A stretch of 64,000 nt of DNA from Sporosarcina sp. NCCP-2716 (GTDB lineage Bacteria; Bacillota; Bacilli; Bacillales_A; Planococcaceae), in the NCBI RefSeq assembly GCF_023707985.1, contig NZ_BRCF01000001.1, positions 57,877 through 121,876 of the forward strand. The letters are read 5' to 3'. Within the stretch, counting starts at the first letter, position 1, and each line of letters starts with the position of its first letter. The notes under the pieces were generated by a model that worked only from the letters and a program-made list of their open reading frames with translations, did not search any database and was not told the DNA's origin. The position numbers and the translations under genes were made by a program. Shown here one piece after another: positions 45,534 to 53,945 of the stretch.

Positions 45534-47359
45534 TCCTGAAACTGGCCCTGACTGGTATGAGGAAGAAACGGCGGGATTACCTCATTCTTTTTACAGGACT
45601 CATCATATCCGTTGCTGTCTTCTATATGTTCCTGACTATGTCACTGAACAAAGACTTCATCGCCCGGAATTCCGTCATCAATCATATCCAGCCGGTCTTT
45701 CTCGTCGGCACGGTGCTGCTCTCCGTCACGACGTTCTTCTATTTGTTCTATACGAATTCGTTCCTGCTGTCTCTGCGGAAAAAGGAATTCGGCCTGTATG
45801 GGCTGATCGGCGTGAAGAAGCAGCAGATCGGACGTGTATTCCGTCTGGAGACGCTGGTCATTACGATAGGCGCGCTTGTCATCGGTCTAGCGCTCGGCGT
45901 TCTGTTATCCCGCGTCGTGTCATGGCTGCTGATGAGCGGATTGGATGTCGGGTTCGCCGAATTCAAAGTCATCTATGTACCAGCGGTTATGTGGACAGCG
46001 GTCTATTTTTTGATCGCTTCTTTCATCACTTCGTCCGTCCATTCAGCGCGGCTCGCGAAAACTCCCATCATTGAGTTGCTGCGCTCCGACGTGCAGAGCG
46101 AGCGGGTCGTGAAGAAACCGACACTCACGGCACTGCAGACGATGCTCGGTGTCCTGTTCCTCGGCATCGGCTATTTGTCCCTCTATTTCATGGAGCAGCT
46201 GCGGTTCATAGGGCTTTTCACTGCGCCGGTGACTACGACAGCCGGCACTTACCTGCTGTTCGCGGCACTGCTGCCGGTCATTGTCCGGAAATGGAAGCGG
46301 AACAAAAAAGCGAACCTGAGAGGGATCAATGCGTTCACTTCCGGTCAGCTGAATTTCCGGCTGTCTTCGCTGAAATGGGTGCTCGCCACCATCGCTATGC
46401 TCATCGCCCTGTCAGCCGGTGCTATCGCCGGAGGGTTCGCATTTAAAAACGATGCTTTCCTATCCATCGACAGGTCGTGGCAGTATGACGCCGCGCTGTA
46501 CAATCCCGGATCTGCAGAAATAGCTCTGTTAGCGACAATCCCGCTTCAGGAACAGAACAGCTTCCATGTGAAACAGGATGATACCTATCTGTACTATGTC
46601 CGTGAAGAACTGAATGCTGCACCGCCGCTCGTCACAGATTGGGAAACCTATCGGGTTGTGCGTCCCGAACCGCTTCCGGAGAATATGAAAATCGAAGATG
46701 ACTACCAGATCATCCCTGACAATTGGGTCGCTGCACTCGAGACGATCAATCCCGCCCTTGCCGGTACGAAATCGTTCCGCATTGTGCCGCTCGAACAATA
46801 TGAGCGCATCACGGGGGAAGAAGTTTCGATCCTGCTCGCAAGGACTGCTGATTTCTCTGCGTATCTTCAGAAATGGCAGGCGTTAGAAGAGCTTCAGAAT
46901 GACGTATACAGCACGATGATGCCCGGTTTCGATCCCAAAACAGATGCCGTTACCAGCAAGTATTCCCAGTTCAAATCGCAATACGCATTAGCAAGCGGTA
47001 CGTTTTTCATGGGCTTCTTCCTCGGCCTGGCGTTCCTGACGATGATGGCCAGCATCCTGATGTTCAAGATCCTGTCCGGCGCAGCGAATGACATCCGCCG
47101 GTACGACAGTCTGCGGAAACTCGGTGTGCGCCGCAAACTACTGGAGAATTCCATAAGCCGGGAGATTCTGATTGTCTTTCTCTTCCCGGGCGTATTAGGC
47201 CTGATGCACGTTTTAGTCGGCATGCGGTTATTTTCCTTCATCCTGCAAGAACCGTATTATCGCCTCTGGGTGTCCATCCTGATCTTCCTGGCGATCTACG
47301 GAGGATATTATTTCTTCACAGTTCATCTATACCGGAAGATTGTTTTGTCGCATCAGTGA
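45530..47359 (+). CDS. Bce-type ABC transporter permease (FtsX fold)
   Basis: A 609-residue permease with about ten membrane helices: helix 1 (LILFTGLIISVAVFYMFL), a cluster to about residue 290, a large extracellular domain (about 305-480) and three C-terminal helices. The large loop between helices 7 and 8 is the sensor domain of BceB-like proteins. Two FtsX-type segments (FLLSLRKKEFGLYGLIGVKK and RRYDSLRKLGVRRKLL) are seen. Confidence 0.9.
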   Translation: MILKLALTGMRKKRRDYLILFTGLIISVAVFYMFLTMSLNKDFIARNSVINHIQPVFLVGTVLLSVTTFFYLFYTNSFLLSLRKKEFGLYGLIGVKKQQIGRVFRLETLVITIGALVIGLALGVLLSRVVSWLLMSGLDVGFAEFKVIYVPAVMWTAVYFLIASFITSSVHSARLAKTPIIELLRSDVQSERVVKKPTLTALQTMLGVLFLGIGYLSLYFMEQLRFIGLFTAPVTTTAGTYLLFAALLPVIVRKWKRNKKANLRGINAFTSGQLNFRLSSLKWVLATIAMLIALSAGAIAGGFAFKNDAFLSIDRSWQYDAALYNPGSAEIALLATIPLQEQNSFHVKQDDTYLYYVREELNAAPPLVTDWETYRVVRPEPLPENMKIEDDYQIIPDNWVAALETINPALAGTKSFRIVPLEQYERITGEEVSILLARTADFSAYLQKWQALEELQNDVYSTMMPGFDPKTDAVTSKYSQFKSQYALASGTFFMGFFLGLAFLTMMASILMFKILSGAANDIRRYDSLRKLGVRRKLLENSISREILIVFLFPGVLGLMHVLVGMRLFSFILQEPYYRLWVSILIFLAIYGGYYFFTVHLYRKIVLSHQ

Positions 47360-47368
47360 AAATCAGTA

Positions 47369-47405
47369 AAGCTTGTTTGGAGCCAAGTCTCTTAACAGGC
47401 TTTTT
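47369..47405 (+). terminator. Terminator of the Bce-type operon
   Basis: Arms AAGC-TTGTT and TAACA-GGCTT with a long loop and T8 run, ten bases past the stop. Confidence 0.7.
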
Positions 47406-47475
47406 TTTGCCGTTCATATCTCTTTACTTGCGAACGTATATTCGGTATGATAAAAGAAAAGGGAGGGGAACGTAC

Positions 47476-47697
47476 GTGCGCAATCAATTGGAGAAAGCTA
47501 TAAGAAATGGGACACCGATGATCATGATCTACCGTGCGAAGGACGGGCAGTGCACAAAACGGGCGGTCACGGTACTTCAGACAGGGGAGTTCTCGTTCAA
47601 AGCGTATTGCCACATGCGCCATGCGAAGCGGACATTCCTGATTGACCGGGTGCTCGCGCTGTTCCCTGTCATCGAACGGGAAAAAGCGGTATTATAA
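47476..47697 (+). CDS. Single WYL-like domain mini-protein
   Basis: Seventy-three residues from a GTG after GGGAGGGGAACG. MIMIYRAKDGQCTKRAVTVLQTG then AYCHMRHAKRTFLIDRV matches the core of a WYL domain, which in larger proteins binds nucleotides or nucleic-acid ends. No DNA-binding domain is attached. Function unknown. Confidence 0.75.
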   Translation: MRNQLEKAIRNGTPMIMIYRAKDGQCTKRAVTVLQTGEFSFKAYCHMRHAKRTFLIDRVLALFPVIEREKAVL

Positions 47698-47731
47698 TCC
47701 AATAGAAGCTTTTATGCAGGAGTGATGTGTG

Positions 47732-48589
47732 ATGACTGTGGAAATCGGGTTGCCGTACCCTTATGACTTCGACCGTGCACTGGCCCGGCTGGCGGGCAAT
47801 CCAGTGCATGCAGTCGACCTCGATGAGCGGCTCGTGCGGGTGCCGATGGACGAAGGGAATCTCGTCAGTGTGCAGGGGACGGGGACTTTTGGAGAACCGT
47901 CCTTCAGGATCAGCGGTCTGCTGGATGAAAAACAGCTGGCACGCGTCCGGTGGATCTTCCATTTTGACGAGCCGCTGGACGGCATTGCGGCTCATTTCGC
48001 CGATACGGACCTGGCTCCGATTTTTGCAGAACACGCAGGGACGCCGCTCGTCCGCAGTTTTTCGCTGTACGGGGAACTTGTGAAAAGCATCATCCATCAG
48101 CAGCTCAATCTGTCGTTCGCCAATGTGCTGCTCATGCGCTTCATGGAACTGTACGGCATGCAGCAGGATGGGGTCTGGCGTTTTCCGGCGCCAGAGCAGG
48201 CGGCACGGCTGACGGTCGCTGAACTGCGCGAACTGCAGTTCAGCACCCGCAAGGCGGAGTATGTGATCGGCCTGTCGCAAGCGGTTGCAGAAGGCCGTCT
48301 CGATCTCGAGTCGATGCGGACCAAGACGGATGACGAGGTGACCGCTGAGCTGACAGCCCTCAGGGGAATCGGCCCATGGACTGCACAAGGGTTCCTCATG
48401 TTCGGCCTCGGGCGTCCCAATCTGTTCCCGACTGCGGATATCGGACTGCAGAACGCGCTGAAAGCATTGTGGGACCTGGACCGCAAACCGACTCAAGCGG
48501 AAATCCGCGAGCGCTTTCCGGACTGGTCGCCGTATTTGAGCTATGCGGCGTTGTATTTATGGAGGAGCATCGAAACGCCTGCCGGCTGA
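47732..48589 (+). CDS. DNA-3-methyladenine glycosylase II (AlkA-type)
   Basis: A 285-residue HhH-GPD base-excision glycosylase removing alkylated purines. The helix-hairpin-helix is ALRGIGPWTAQG (about residue 212) and the catalytic Asp is in FPTADIGLQ (about 236). SIIHQQLNLSFA is the usual lead-in. The N-terminal 100 residues form the AlkA_N-like beta domain. GTG at 47729 is an alternative start. Confidence 0.92.
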   Translation: MTVEIGLPYPYDFDRALARLAGNPVHAVDLDERLVRVPMDEGNLVSVQGTGTFGEPSFRISGLLDEKQLARVRWIFHFDEPLDGIAAHFADTDLAPIFAEHAGTPLVRSFSLYGELVKSIIHQQLNLSFANVLLMRFMELYGMQQDGVWRFPAPEQAARLTVAELRELQFSTRKAEYVIGLSQAVAEGRLDLESMRTKTDDEVTAELTALRGIGPWTAQGFLMFGLGRPNLFPTADIGLQNALKALWDLDRKPTQAEIRERFPDWSPYLSYAALYLWRSIETPAG

Positions 48590-48607
48590 TTGGAATATAC
48601 GTTTTTC

Positions 48608-48667
48608 CCCACAATAAAAACAGCTTCTCTTTTTTCATGTTGGATGCGAAAAGAAAAGCTGTTTTAT
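48608..48667 (+). terminator. Inverted repeat after the AlkA gene
   Basis: AAAACAGCTTCTCTTTT and AAAAGAAAAGCTGTTTT arms with a short loop form a terminator usable in both directions. Confidence 0.75.
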
Positions 48668-48716
48668 GTACCTGAATCGTTTACAAAAGTCATCTGGGCG
48701 TATGTGTTGGACAAAA

Positions 48717-48860
48717 TCAGTTCATGGCCTCAAGTTCAGTTTCTTCGTCTTTGAAATAGAGGAAGTGCTCTTCTTCCAGTTCGTCCATCCGTGCTTTGTC
48801 CAGCCCGATTTCCAAATTCCCTGCAAAGATCGTTTCCCACCAAGTGTCTGTTGTCGTCAT
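48717..48860 (-). CDS. Small acidic protein, unknown
   Basis: Forty-seven residues, strongly acidic in the second half (MDELEEEHFLYFKDEETELEAMN in two stretches). The ATG has a full AAGGAGG seven bases upstream, better than most genes here, and a hairpin follows it. I recognise no family. Short length keeps confidence moderate. Confidence 0.65.
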   Translation of the reverse strand: MTTTDTWWETIFAGNLEIGLDKARMDELEEEHFLYFKDEETELEAMN

Positions 48861-49174
48861 ATCCAATTCCTCCTTATGAGTTGTGCTTGCTTGTATCTTT
48901 CTTTACCCCCGAGGTAGAATCCGGTAAACGTTCAATTTGAAATCGTGTCATTAGTCCTGCAGCGGCCGATCTGATGGATGGCCGGCTGATGATCTTAGTA
49001 TATGATTCGACACGCATCCATAACCTGCGTATTTTGTCGGAAGTTCTTCCTGCCGAAGACGTACCTTTTGAGTCATTGACATCGAATGAGTTTTTTGTTA
49101 ATCGGCAGCCGCTATTTTTGCGTCTTGTCCGGCGAGCCGGTAAGATGAGGGAAACGAAACGGGGAGTGACGAAT
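48861..49174. other. Intergenic leader of the aldehyde dehydrogenase gene
   Basis: About 310 bases with divergent control of the small acidic gene and the dehydrogenase. TTGACA stands at 49077-49082 with a weak TAATCG about 16 bases later. An in-frame upstream extension of the dehydrogenase exists but lacks dehydrogenase-like sequence and a ribosome site. Confidence 0.4.
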
Positions 49175-50563
49175 ATGACCTTCACCACAAACGATGTCGG
49201 ACAGATGATCGAACGGCAGCATGCGTTCTACTTTGCAGGCGCGACCCGGCCGGCGGACTTCCGCAAAGATATGCTCTGGCGCTTGAAGGAAGCGATCGAA
49301 GCGCATGAATCGGAGATCGAAGAGGCGCTTTATCTTGATTTGCGGAAAAACGCGTTCGAGTCGTACGTGACGGAAATCGGTTTTGTCCTGTCGAGTATCG
49401 GACATGTTCTGAAAGAGCTCGACAGCTGGATGGAACCTGTTTCTGCGAAAACGCCGATCCATCTGCAGCCCGGTAAAAGTTATGTCCTGCGGGAACCGTA
49501 TGGCTCCGTGCTGATCATCGGTCCATTCAATTACCCATTCCAGCTCGTCATGGAACCGCTCGTCGGCGCGATCGCCGGCGGCAACTGTGCCATCGTCAAA
49601 CCGTCCGAGTCGTCCCCTCACACGGCTGCGGTCATCCGGAAGCTGCTGGAGTCGACGTTTCCGCCCGAATACATCCGGGTCGTGGAAGGGGCGAAGGAGG
49701 AGACGTCCGCGCTCATCCACGCACCGTTCGATTCCATCTTCTTCACCGGCAGCGTCGCAGTCGGGAAGGTGGTCATGAAAGCGGCGGCTGAACGGCTGAC
49801 GCCAGTGACACTTGAGCTCGGCGGCAAGAGTCCGGCGGTCGTCGATCAGACGGCGCGCCTGAAAACTGCTGCGGAACGGATTGTCTGGGGCAAGTTCTCG
49901 AACGCCGGTCAGACGTGTGTCGCACCGGATTATGCAGCGGTCCACCGTTCCGTCAAGCCGCAGTTCATCCTGGAGATGAAAGAAGCGATCGTCCGCTTCT
50001 ATGGTAAGGATGCTTCCGTGAGCAATGATTATGGCCGGATCGTCAATGGAAAACAGTTCGATCGTCTGCACGGCATCCTAACGAAAGAGCAGCACGCTGT
50101 CGAATATGGCGGCAGGACGGATCGCGGAGATTTGTACATCGAACCGACGATCCTCGACGGCGTGTCGTTCGACAGCCCGTCCATGGAGGACGAGCTGTTC
50201 GGGCCGCTCCTGCCGGTCCTTGAATACGACAATCTCGGCGAATTGCTGCACCGGATCCGGAAACTGCCGAAACCGCTCGCCGGTTACATGTTCACCGAAA
50301 ACAAAGAGGCGGCACGCTATTTCACGGAGCAGCTGCCGTTCGGCGGCGGGTGCATCAACGACACGATCTCGCATGTCGGCAACATCCATCTGCCCTTCGG
50401 CGGTGTCGGTCCGTCCGGGATGGGCAATTATCATGGCAAAGCGAGTTTCGACGTGTTCACCCATGAGAAAGCGATGCTCGACCGGAACACGGCGATCCCG
50501 ATGCGCGCTGCTTTTCCTCCATACGGTAACAAACTGAAATACATCAAACCGCTGATTCGGTGA
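49175..50563 (+). CDS. Aldehyde dehydrogenase (class 3-like, YwdH type)
   Basis: A 462-residue NAD(P)-dependent aldehyde dehydrogenase. Catalytic Cys in FSNAGQTCVAPDY (about residue 247), catalytic Glu in TLELGGKSP (about 213), and the nucleotide site VLIIGPFNYPFQL and FTGSVAVGK. Length and lack of a signal fit the short class 3/YwdH group, which oxidises medium and long aldehydes. The ATG at 49175 follows GGGGAG. Confidence 0.94.
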   Translation: MTFTTNDVGQMIERQHAFYFAGATRPADFRKDMLWRLKEAIEAHESEIEEALYLDLRKNAFESYVTEIGFVLSSIGHVLKELDSWMEPVSAKTPIHLQPGKSYVLREPYGSVLIIGPFNYPFQLVMEPLVGAIAGGNCAIVKPSESSPHTAAVIRKLLESTFPPEYIRVVEGAKEETSALIHAPFDSIFFTGSVAVGKVVMKAAAERLTPVTLELGGKSPAVVDQTARLKTAAERIVWGKFSNAGQTCVAPDYAAVHRSVKPQFILEMKEAIVRFYGKDASVSNDYGRIVNGKQFDRLHGILTKEQHAVEYGGRTDRGDLYIEPTILDGVSFDSPSMEDELFGPLLPVLEYDNLGELLHRIRKLPKPLAGYMFTENKEAARYFTEQLPFGGGCINDTISHVGNIHLPFGGVGPSGMGNYHGKASFDVFTHEKAMLDRNTAIPMRAAFPPYGNKLKYIKPLIR

Positions 50564-50580
50564 CGTCAGCGGTTTTTCTT
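50545..50580 (+). terminator. Terminator overlapping the dehydrogenase stop
   Basis: Arms AAACCGCTGA and TCAGCGGTTT, T5 run; the left arm lies in the last codons of the gene. Confidence 0.8.
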
Positions 50581-50709
50581 ATGAAAAAAGGAATTCGGCC
50601 ATGACGGCAGGGCGAAAAAAACGTATACTAGGTGTATTGCCTAACACGGCAGCAGAGACATCGCTCAGCCGAACACTCGCTGTACGGTATGATGGAACGG
50701 AGGAGTCAA

Positions 50710-52200
50710 ATGAATACAGCACATTTATTGGAAGTTTTGCCGGTGACTGCGATTACCGGAGCACTTCCTGAACAAGTTACCGATCTCACTACGGATTCAC
50801 GGGCCATCCATGCAGGCGGGATGTTTGTCTGCATCGAAGGTCATACTGTGGACGGCCACAATTACGCCAGGCAGGCTGCCGAAGCAGGAGCGCGCGTCAT
50901 CATCGCCTCCCGGCCGGTTGACGTGGATACGGAGAAGACAGCGGTCGTCCAAGTTGACAGCACGGCACGGGCGATCGGCGTCCTCGCGGCACGCTGGTAT
51001 GGGTATCCGTCGAAGAAGATGAAGATGATCGGCGTGACCGGAACGAACGGCAAGACGAGCGTCAGCAACATCATCAATGGCATCCTCATGGGGGCGGGCG
51101 AACGGTCTGCCGTCTCCGGAACGATCGGCTTCAATCTGGATGGCGTGCTGTACGAAACCGAGAATACGACCGCCGATGTGCTGACGACCCAGCAGATGAT
51201 CGCGCAGGCTGCGGAGGAAGAATGCGATACGATGACGATGGAAGTGTCGAGCCACGGCCTGATCGAAGGGCGGCTGGCTGGGACGGAATTCGATATCGCC
51301 GTCTTCACGAACCTGACGCACGATCACCTCGACTTCCATGGGACGATGGAGAACTATGGCAATGCGAAAGGACTGCTGTTCGCCCAGCTCGGCCAGGATT
51401 TGACACAGCCGAAATTCGCTGTTGTCAACGCTGACGATCCGTGGCATGCCAAGATGGCGGAGATGACAGCGTACCCTGTCCTGACGTTCGGCATCCATTC
51501 GAACGCCATGTTCAGAGCAGCGGACATCGATCTGCGGACGGATGGCACGTCCTTCACGCTACGATGCCCGGAAGGTGAGTTCCCTGTCGAAATGCGGATG
51601 ATCGGCGAGTTCAGCGTCTCGAATGCACTCGCAGCCATCACGGCGCTCTATGCGAAAGGCCTGGCGATCCCTGATATCCTCGGACCGCTCGAGTTCCTCG
51701 CACCGATCAAAGGGCGGATGGAACGGGTGGAGACCGATCTGCCGCTGACGATCTACGTCGATTACGCCCATTCCGCGGACGCGATCGAAAAGGCGATCGA
51801 TGCTGTGCTTCCGTATAAGAAGGATGATCAGCAGCTGATCTTCGTCATCGGGACGGGCGGCAACCGGGACCGGAAGAAACGTCCGATCATGGCGCAGAAA
51901 GCGTCGAAAGCGGATTATGTCATCCTGACGACGGACGACCCGCGGGACGAATCGTATGAGTCCATCACCGGCGAACTTGCTGCCGGTATGACGCATGACA
52001 ACTATGCATGCATCGGAGACCGCGAAAAAGCGGTCCGGCATGCGATCGAAACGGCGCGTGTCGGGGATATCATCATCTTCGCAGGAAAGGGCCACGAAGA
52101 CTATCAGATCATCGGCTCGACGAAGTATCCGCATTCGGATGCAGTGATCGCGCTCGAGGAAGCAGAAAAAAAGTTCGGCAAAGGGTTGATCGGCAACTGA
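50710..52200 (+). CDS. murE: UDP-MurNAc-tripeptide synthetase MurE
   Basis: A 496-residue Mur ligase that adds the third amino acid to the peptidoglycan stem peptide. The ATP loop is GVTGTNGKTS (about residue 110). The carbamylated-Lys region, EVSSHGL and FTNLTHDHLDFHG, is present. The third-residue motif reads DDPR at residues 409-412. It is DNPR in diaminopimelate-adding enzymes, so the specificity may be Lys. It is directly followed by prfC, an order I recall from Staphylococcus, which has a Lys-type wall. ATG at 50710 with GGAGGAG. Confidence 0.94.
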   Translation: MNTAHLLEVLPVTAITGALPEQVTDLTTDSRAIHAGGMFVCIEGHTVDGHNYARQAAEAGARVIIASRPVDVDTEKTAVVQVDSTARAIGVLAARWYGYPSKKMKMIGVTGTNGKTSVSNIINGILMGAGERSAVSGTIGFNLDGVLYETENTTADVLTTQQMIAQAAEEECDTMTMEVSSHGLIEGRLAGTEFDIAVFTNLTHDHLDFHGTMENYGNAKGLLFAQLGQDLTQPKFAVVNADDPWHAKMAEMTAYPVLTFGIHSNAMFRAADIDLRTDGTSFTLRCPEGEFPVEMRMIGEFSVSNALAAITALYAKGLAIPDILGPLEFLAPIKGRMERVETDLPLTIYVDYAHSADAIEKAIDAVLPYKKDDQQLIFVIGTGGNRDRKKRPIMAQKASKADYVILTTDDPRDESYESITGELAAGMTHDNYACIGDREKAVRHAIETARVGDIIIFAGKGHEDYQIIGSTKYPHSDAVIALEEAEKKFGKGLIGN

Positions 52201-52232
52201 TCCCCGTGCTTATAGAATGAGGAGTCTACATT

Positions 52233-53807
52233 ATGAAGAATGCAATCCAAGATGAAATCGCGTCACGCAGGACGTTCGCGATCATTTCCCACCCGGATGC
52301 CGGGAAAACGACAATGACGGAAAAACTGCTCTACTTCGGCGGCGCGATCCGCGACGCGGGAACTGTAAAAGGGAAGAAGTCCGGCAAATATGCCACTTCC
52401 GACTGGATGGAAATCGAAAAGCAGCGGGGGATTTCGGTGACGTCCTCCGTCCTGCAATTCGACTATGACGGCAAGCGGGTCAATATCCTCGACACGCCGG
52501 GACACGAAGACTTCAGTGAAGATACGTACCGTACGCTGATGGCGGTTGACGCCGCCGTGATGATGGTCGATTCCGCGAAAGGGATCGAACCACAGACCAT
52601 CAAGCTGTTCAAAGTGTGCCGCATGCGTGGAATCCCGATTTTTACGTTCATGAACAAGATGGACCGGCAGGGGAAAGAGCCGCTCGAGCTGATGGAAGAA
52701 CTTGAAGAAGTGCTCGGCATCGAGTCGTACGCCATGAACTGGCCGATCGGCATGGGGAAGGAATTCATAGGCATCTACGACCGCTACAATCACCGCATTG
52801 AGCAGGCGCGTACGGAAGGCGAAGGGAAATACCTCGAACTGAACGACGACGGGGAACTTGCAGCGCCGCACGCGATGACGGAAACTTCCTATTACAAACA
52901 AGCAGTGGAAGATGTGCTGCTGCTCGACGAAGCCGGCAATGATTTCGATGAGAGCCGGATTGCGAAGGGTGAACTGACGCCGGTGTTCTTCGGCAGCGCA
53001 CTGACGAATTTCGGTGTGCAGACATTCCTTGAGACGTTTCTGAAGTTCGCGCCGTCGCCGCAGCCGCGCCTGACGGAAAATGATGAATACGTCGACCCGA
53101 TGAACGACGAGTTCTCCGGGTTCATCTTCAAGATCCAGGCCAACATGAACCCTGCCCACCGCGACCGTATCGCGTTCGTCCGGATCGTGTCGGGATCGTT
53201 CGACCGGGGGATGTCCGTGACGATCCCGCGTATCGGCAAAACAGTCAAGCTGTCGCAGACGACACAGTTCCTGGCGGATGACCGCGAAACGGTGAACGAG
53301 GCGGTAGCCGGCGACATCATCGGCCTGTACGACACGGGGAACTACCAGATCGGCGACACGGTCGTCGGCGGCAAGTCGATGTACCAGTTCGAGGCGCTGC
53401 CGCAGTTCAACCCGGAACTGTTCGTCCGTGTGACCGCGAAGAATGTCATGAAGTCGAAACACTTCCATAAAGGGATCCTGCAGCTCGTGCAGGAAGGGGC
53501 GATCCAGTACTACAAGACGCTTCACACGGAAGAAGTGCTGCTCGGCGCTGTCGGTCAGCTGCAGTTCGAAGTGTTCGAACACCGAATGAAGAACGAATAC
53601 AACGTGGAAGTGCATATGGAGCATATCGGCAACAAAGTGGCCCGCTGGATCGAGAACGAATCGGACGTCAAGGAATCGATGACCGGACCGCGCTCCATGC
53701 TCGTCAAGGACCGTTTCGACAACCTCGTATTCCTGTTCGAGAACGACTTCGCGATGCGCTGGTTCAATGACAAATTCCCTGATATCCGTCTCTACAGTCT
53801 CCTGTAA
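52233..53807 (+). CDS. prfC: Peptide chain release factor 3
   Basis: A 524-residue translational GTPase that recycles RF1 and RF2 after termination. G1 is SHPDAGKTT (about residue 19), G2 lies in the [11 protein letters not shown] segment, G3 DTPGHEDF and G4 FMNKMDR. C-terminal domains match RF3 ([16 protein letters not shown]). It follows murE by 32 bases without a terminator, so they are probably co-transcribed. Confidence 0.96.
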   Translation: MKNAIQDEIASRRTFAIISHPDAGKTTMTEKLLYFGGAIRDAGTVKGKKSGKYATSDWMEIEKQRGISVTSSVLQFDYDGKRVNILDTPGHEDFSEDTYRTLMAVDAAVMMVDSAKGIEPQTIKLFKVCRMRGIPIFTFMNKMDRQGKEPLELMEELEEVLGIESYAMNWPIGMGKEFIGIYDRYNHRIEQARTEGEGKYLELNDDGELAAPHAMTETSYYKQAVEDVLLLDEAGNDFDESRIAKGELTPVFFGSALTNFGVQTFLETFLKFAPSPQPRLTENDEYVDPMNDEFSGFIFKIQANMNPAHRDRIAFVRIVSGSFDRGMSVTIPRIGKTVKLSQTTQFLADDRETVNEAVAGDIIGLYDTGNYQIGDTVVGGKSMYQFEALPQFNPELFVRVTAKNVMKSKHFHKGILQLVQEGAIQYYKTLHTEEVLLGAVGQLQFEVFEHRMKNEYNVEVHMEHIGNKVARWIENESDVKESMTGPRSMLVKDRFDNLVFLFENDFAMRWFNDKFPDIRLYSLL

Positions 53808-53816
53808 ATCGATAAT

Positions 53817-53857
53817 CGCGAAAACCCGTTACATACTTGTGTACGGGTTTTCTTTTT
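53817..53857 (+). terminator. Terminator of murE-prfC
   Basis: Arms AAAACCCGTTACA and TGTGTACGGGTTTT, T-rich tail. Confidence 0.85.
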
Positions 53858-53945
53858 TCGGGAAAATCGTGAACGTTCTGATTGAACTCGTACGCTGCAT
53901 TGCATATGATGAAAGTATTGTATTTCTGAAAAAGGGGACCCGTAC

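Noticed and set aside
48974..49174. N-terminal extension of the aldehyde dehydrogenase
   Set aside because: No ribosome site and no similarity to the family; the ATG at 49175 has a proper site.
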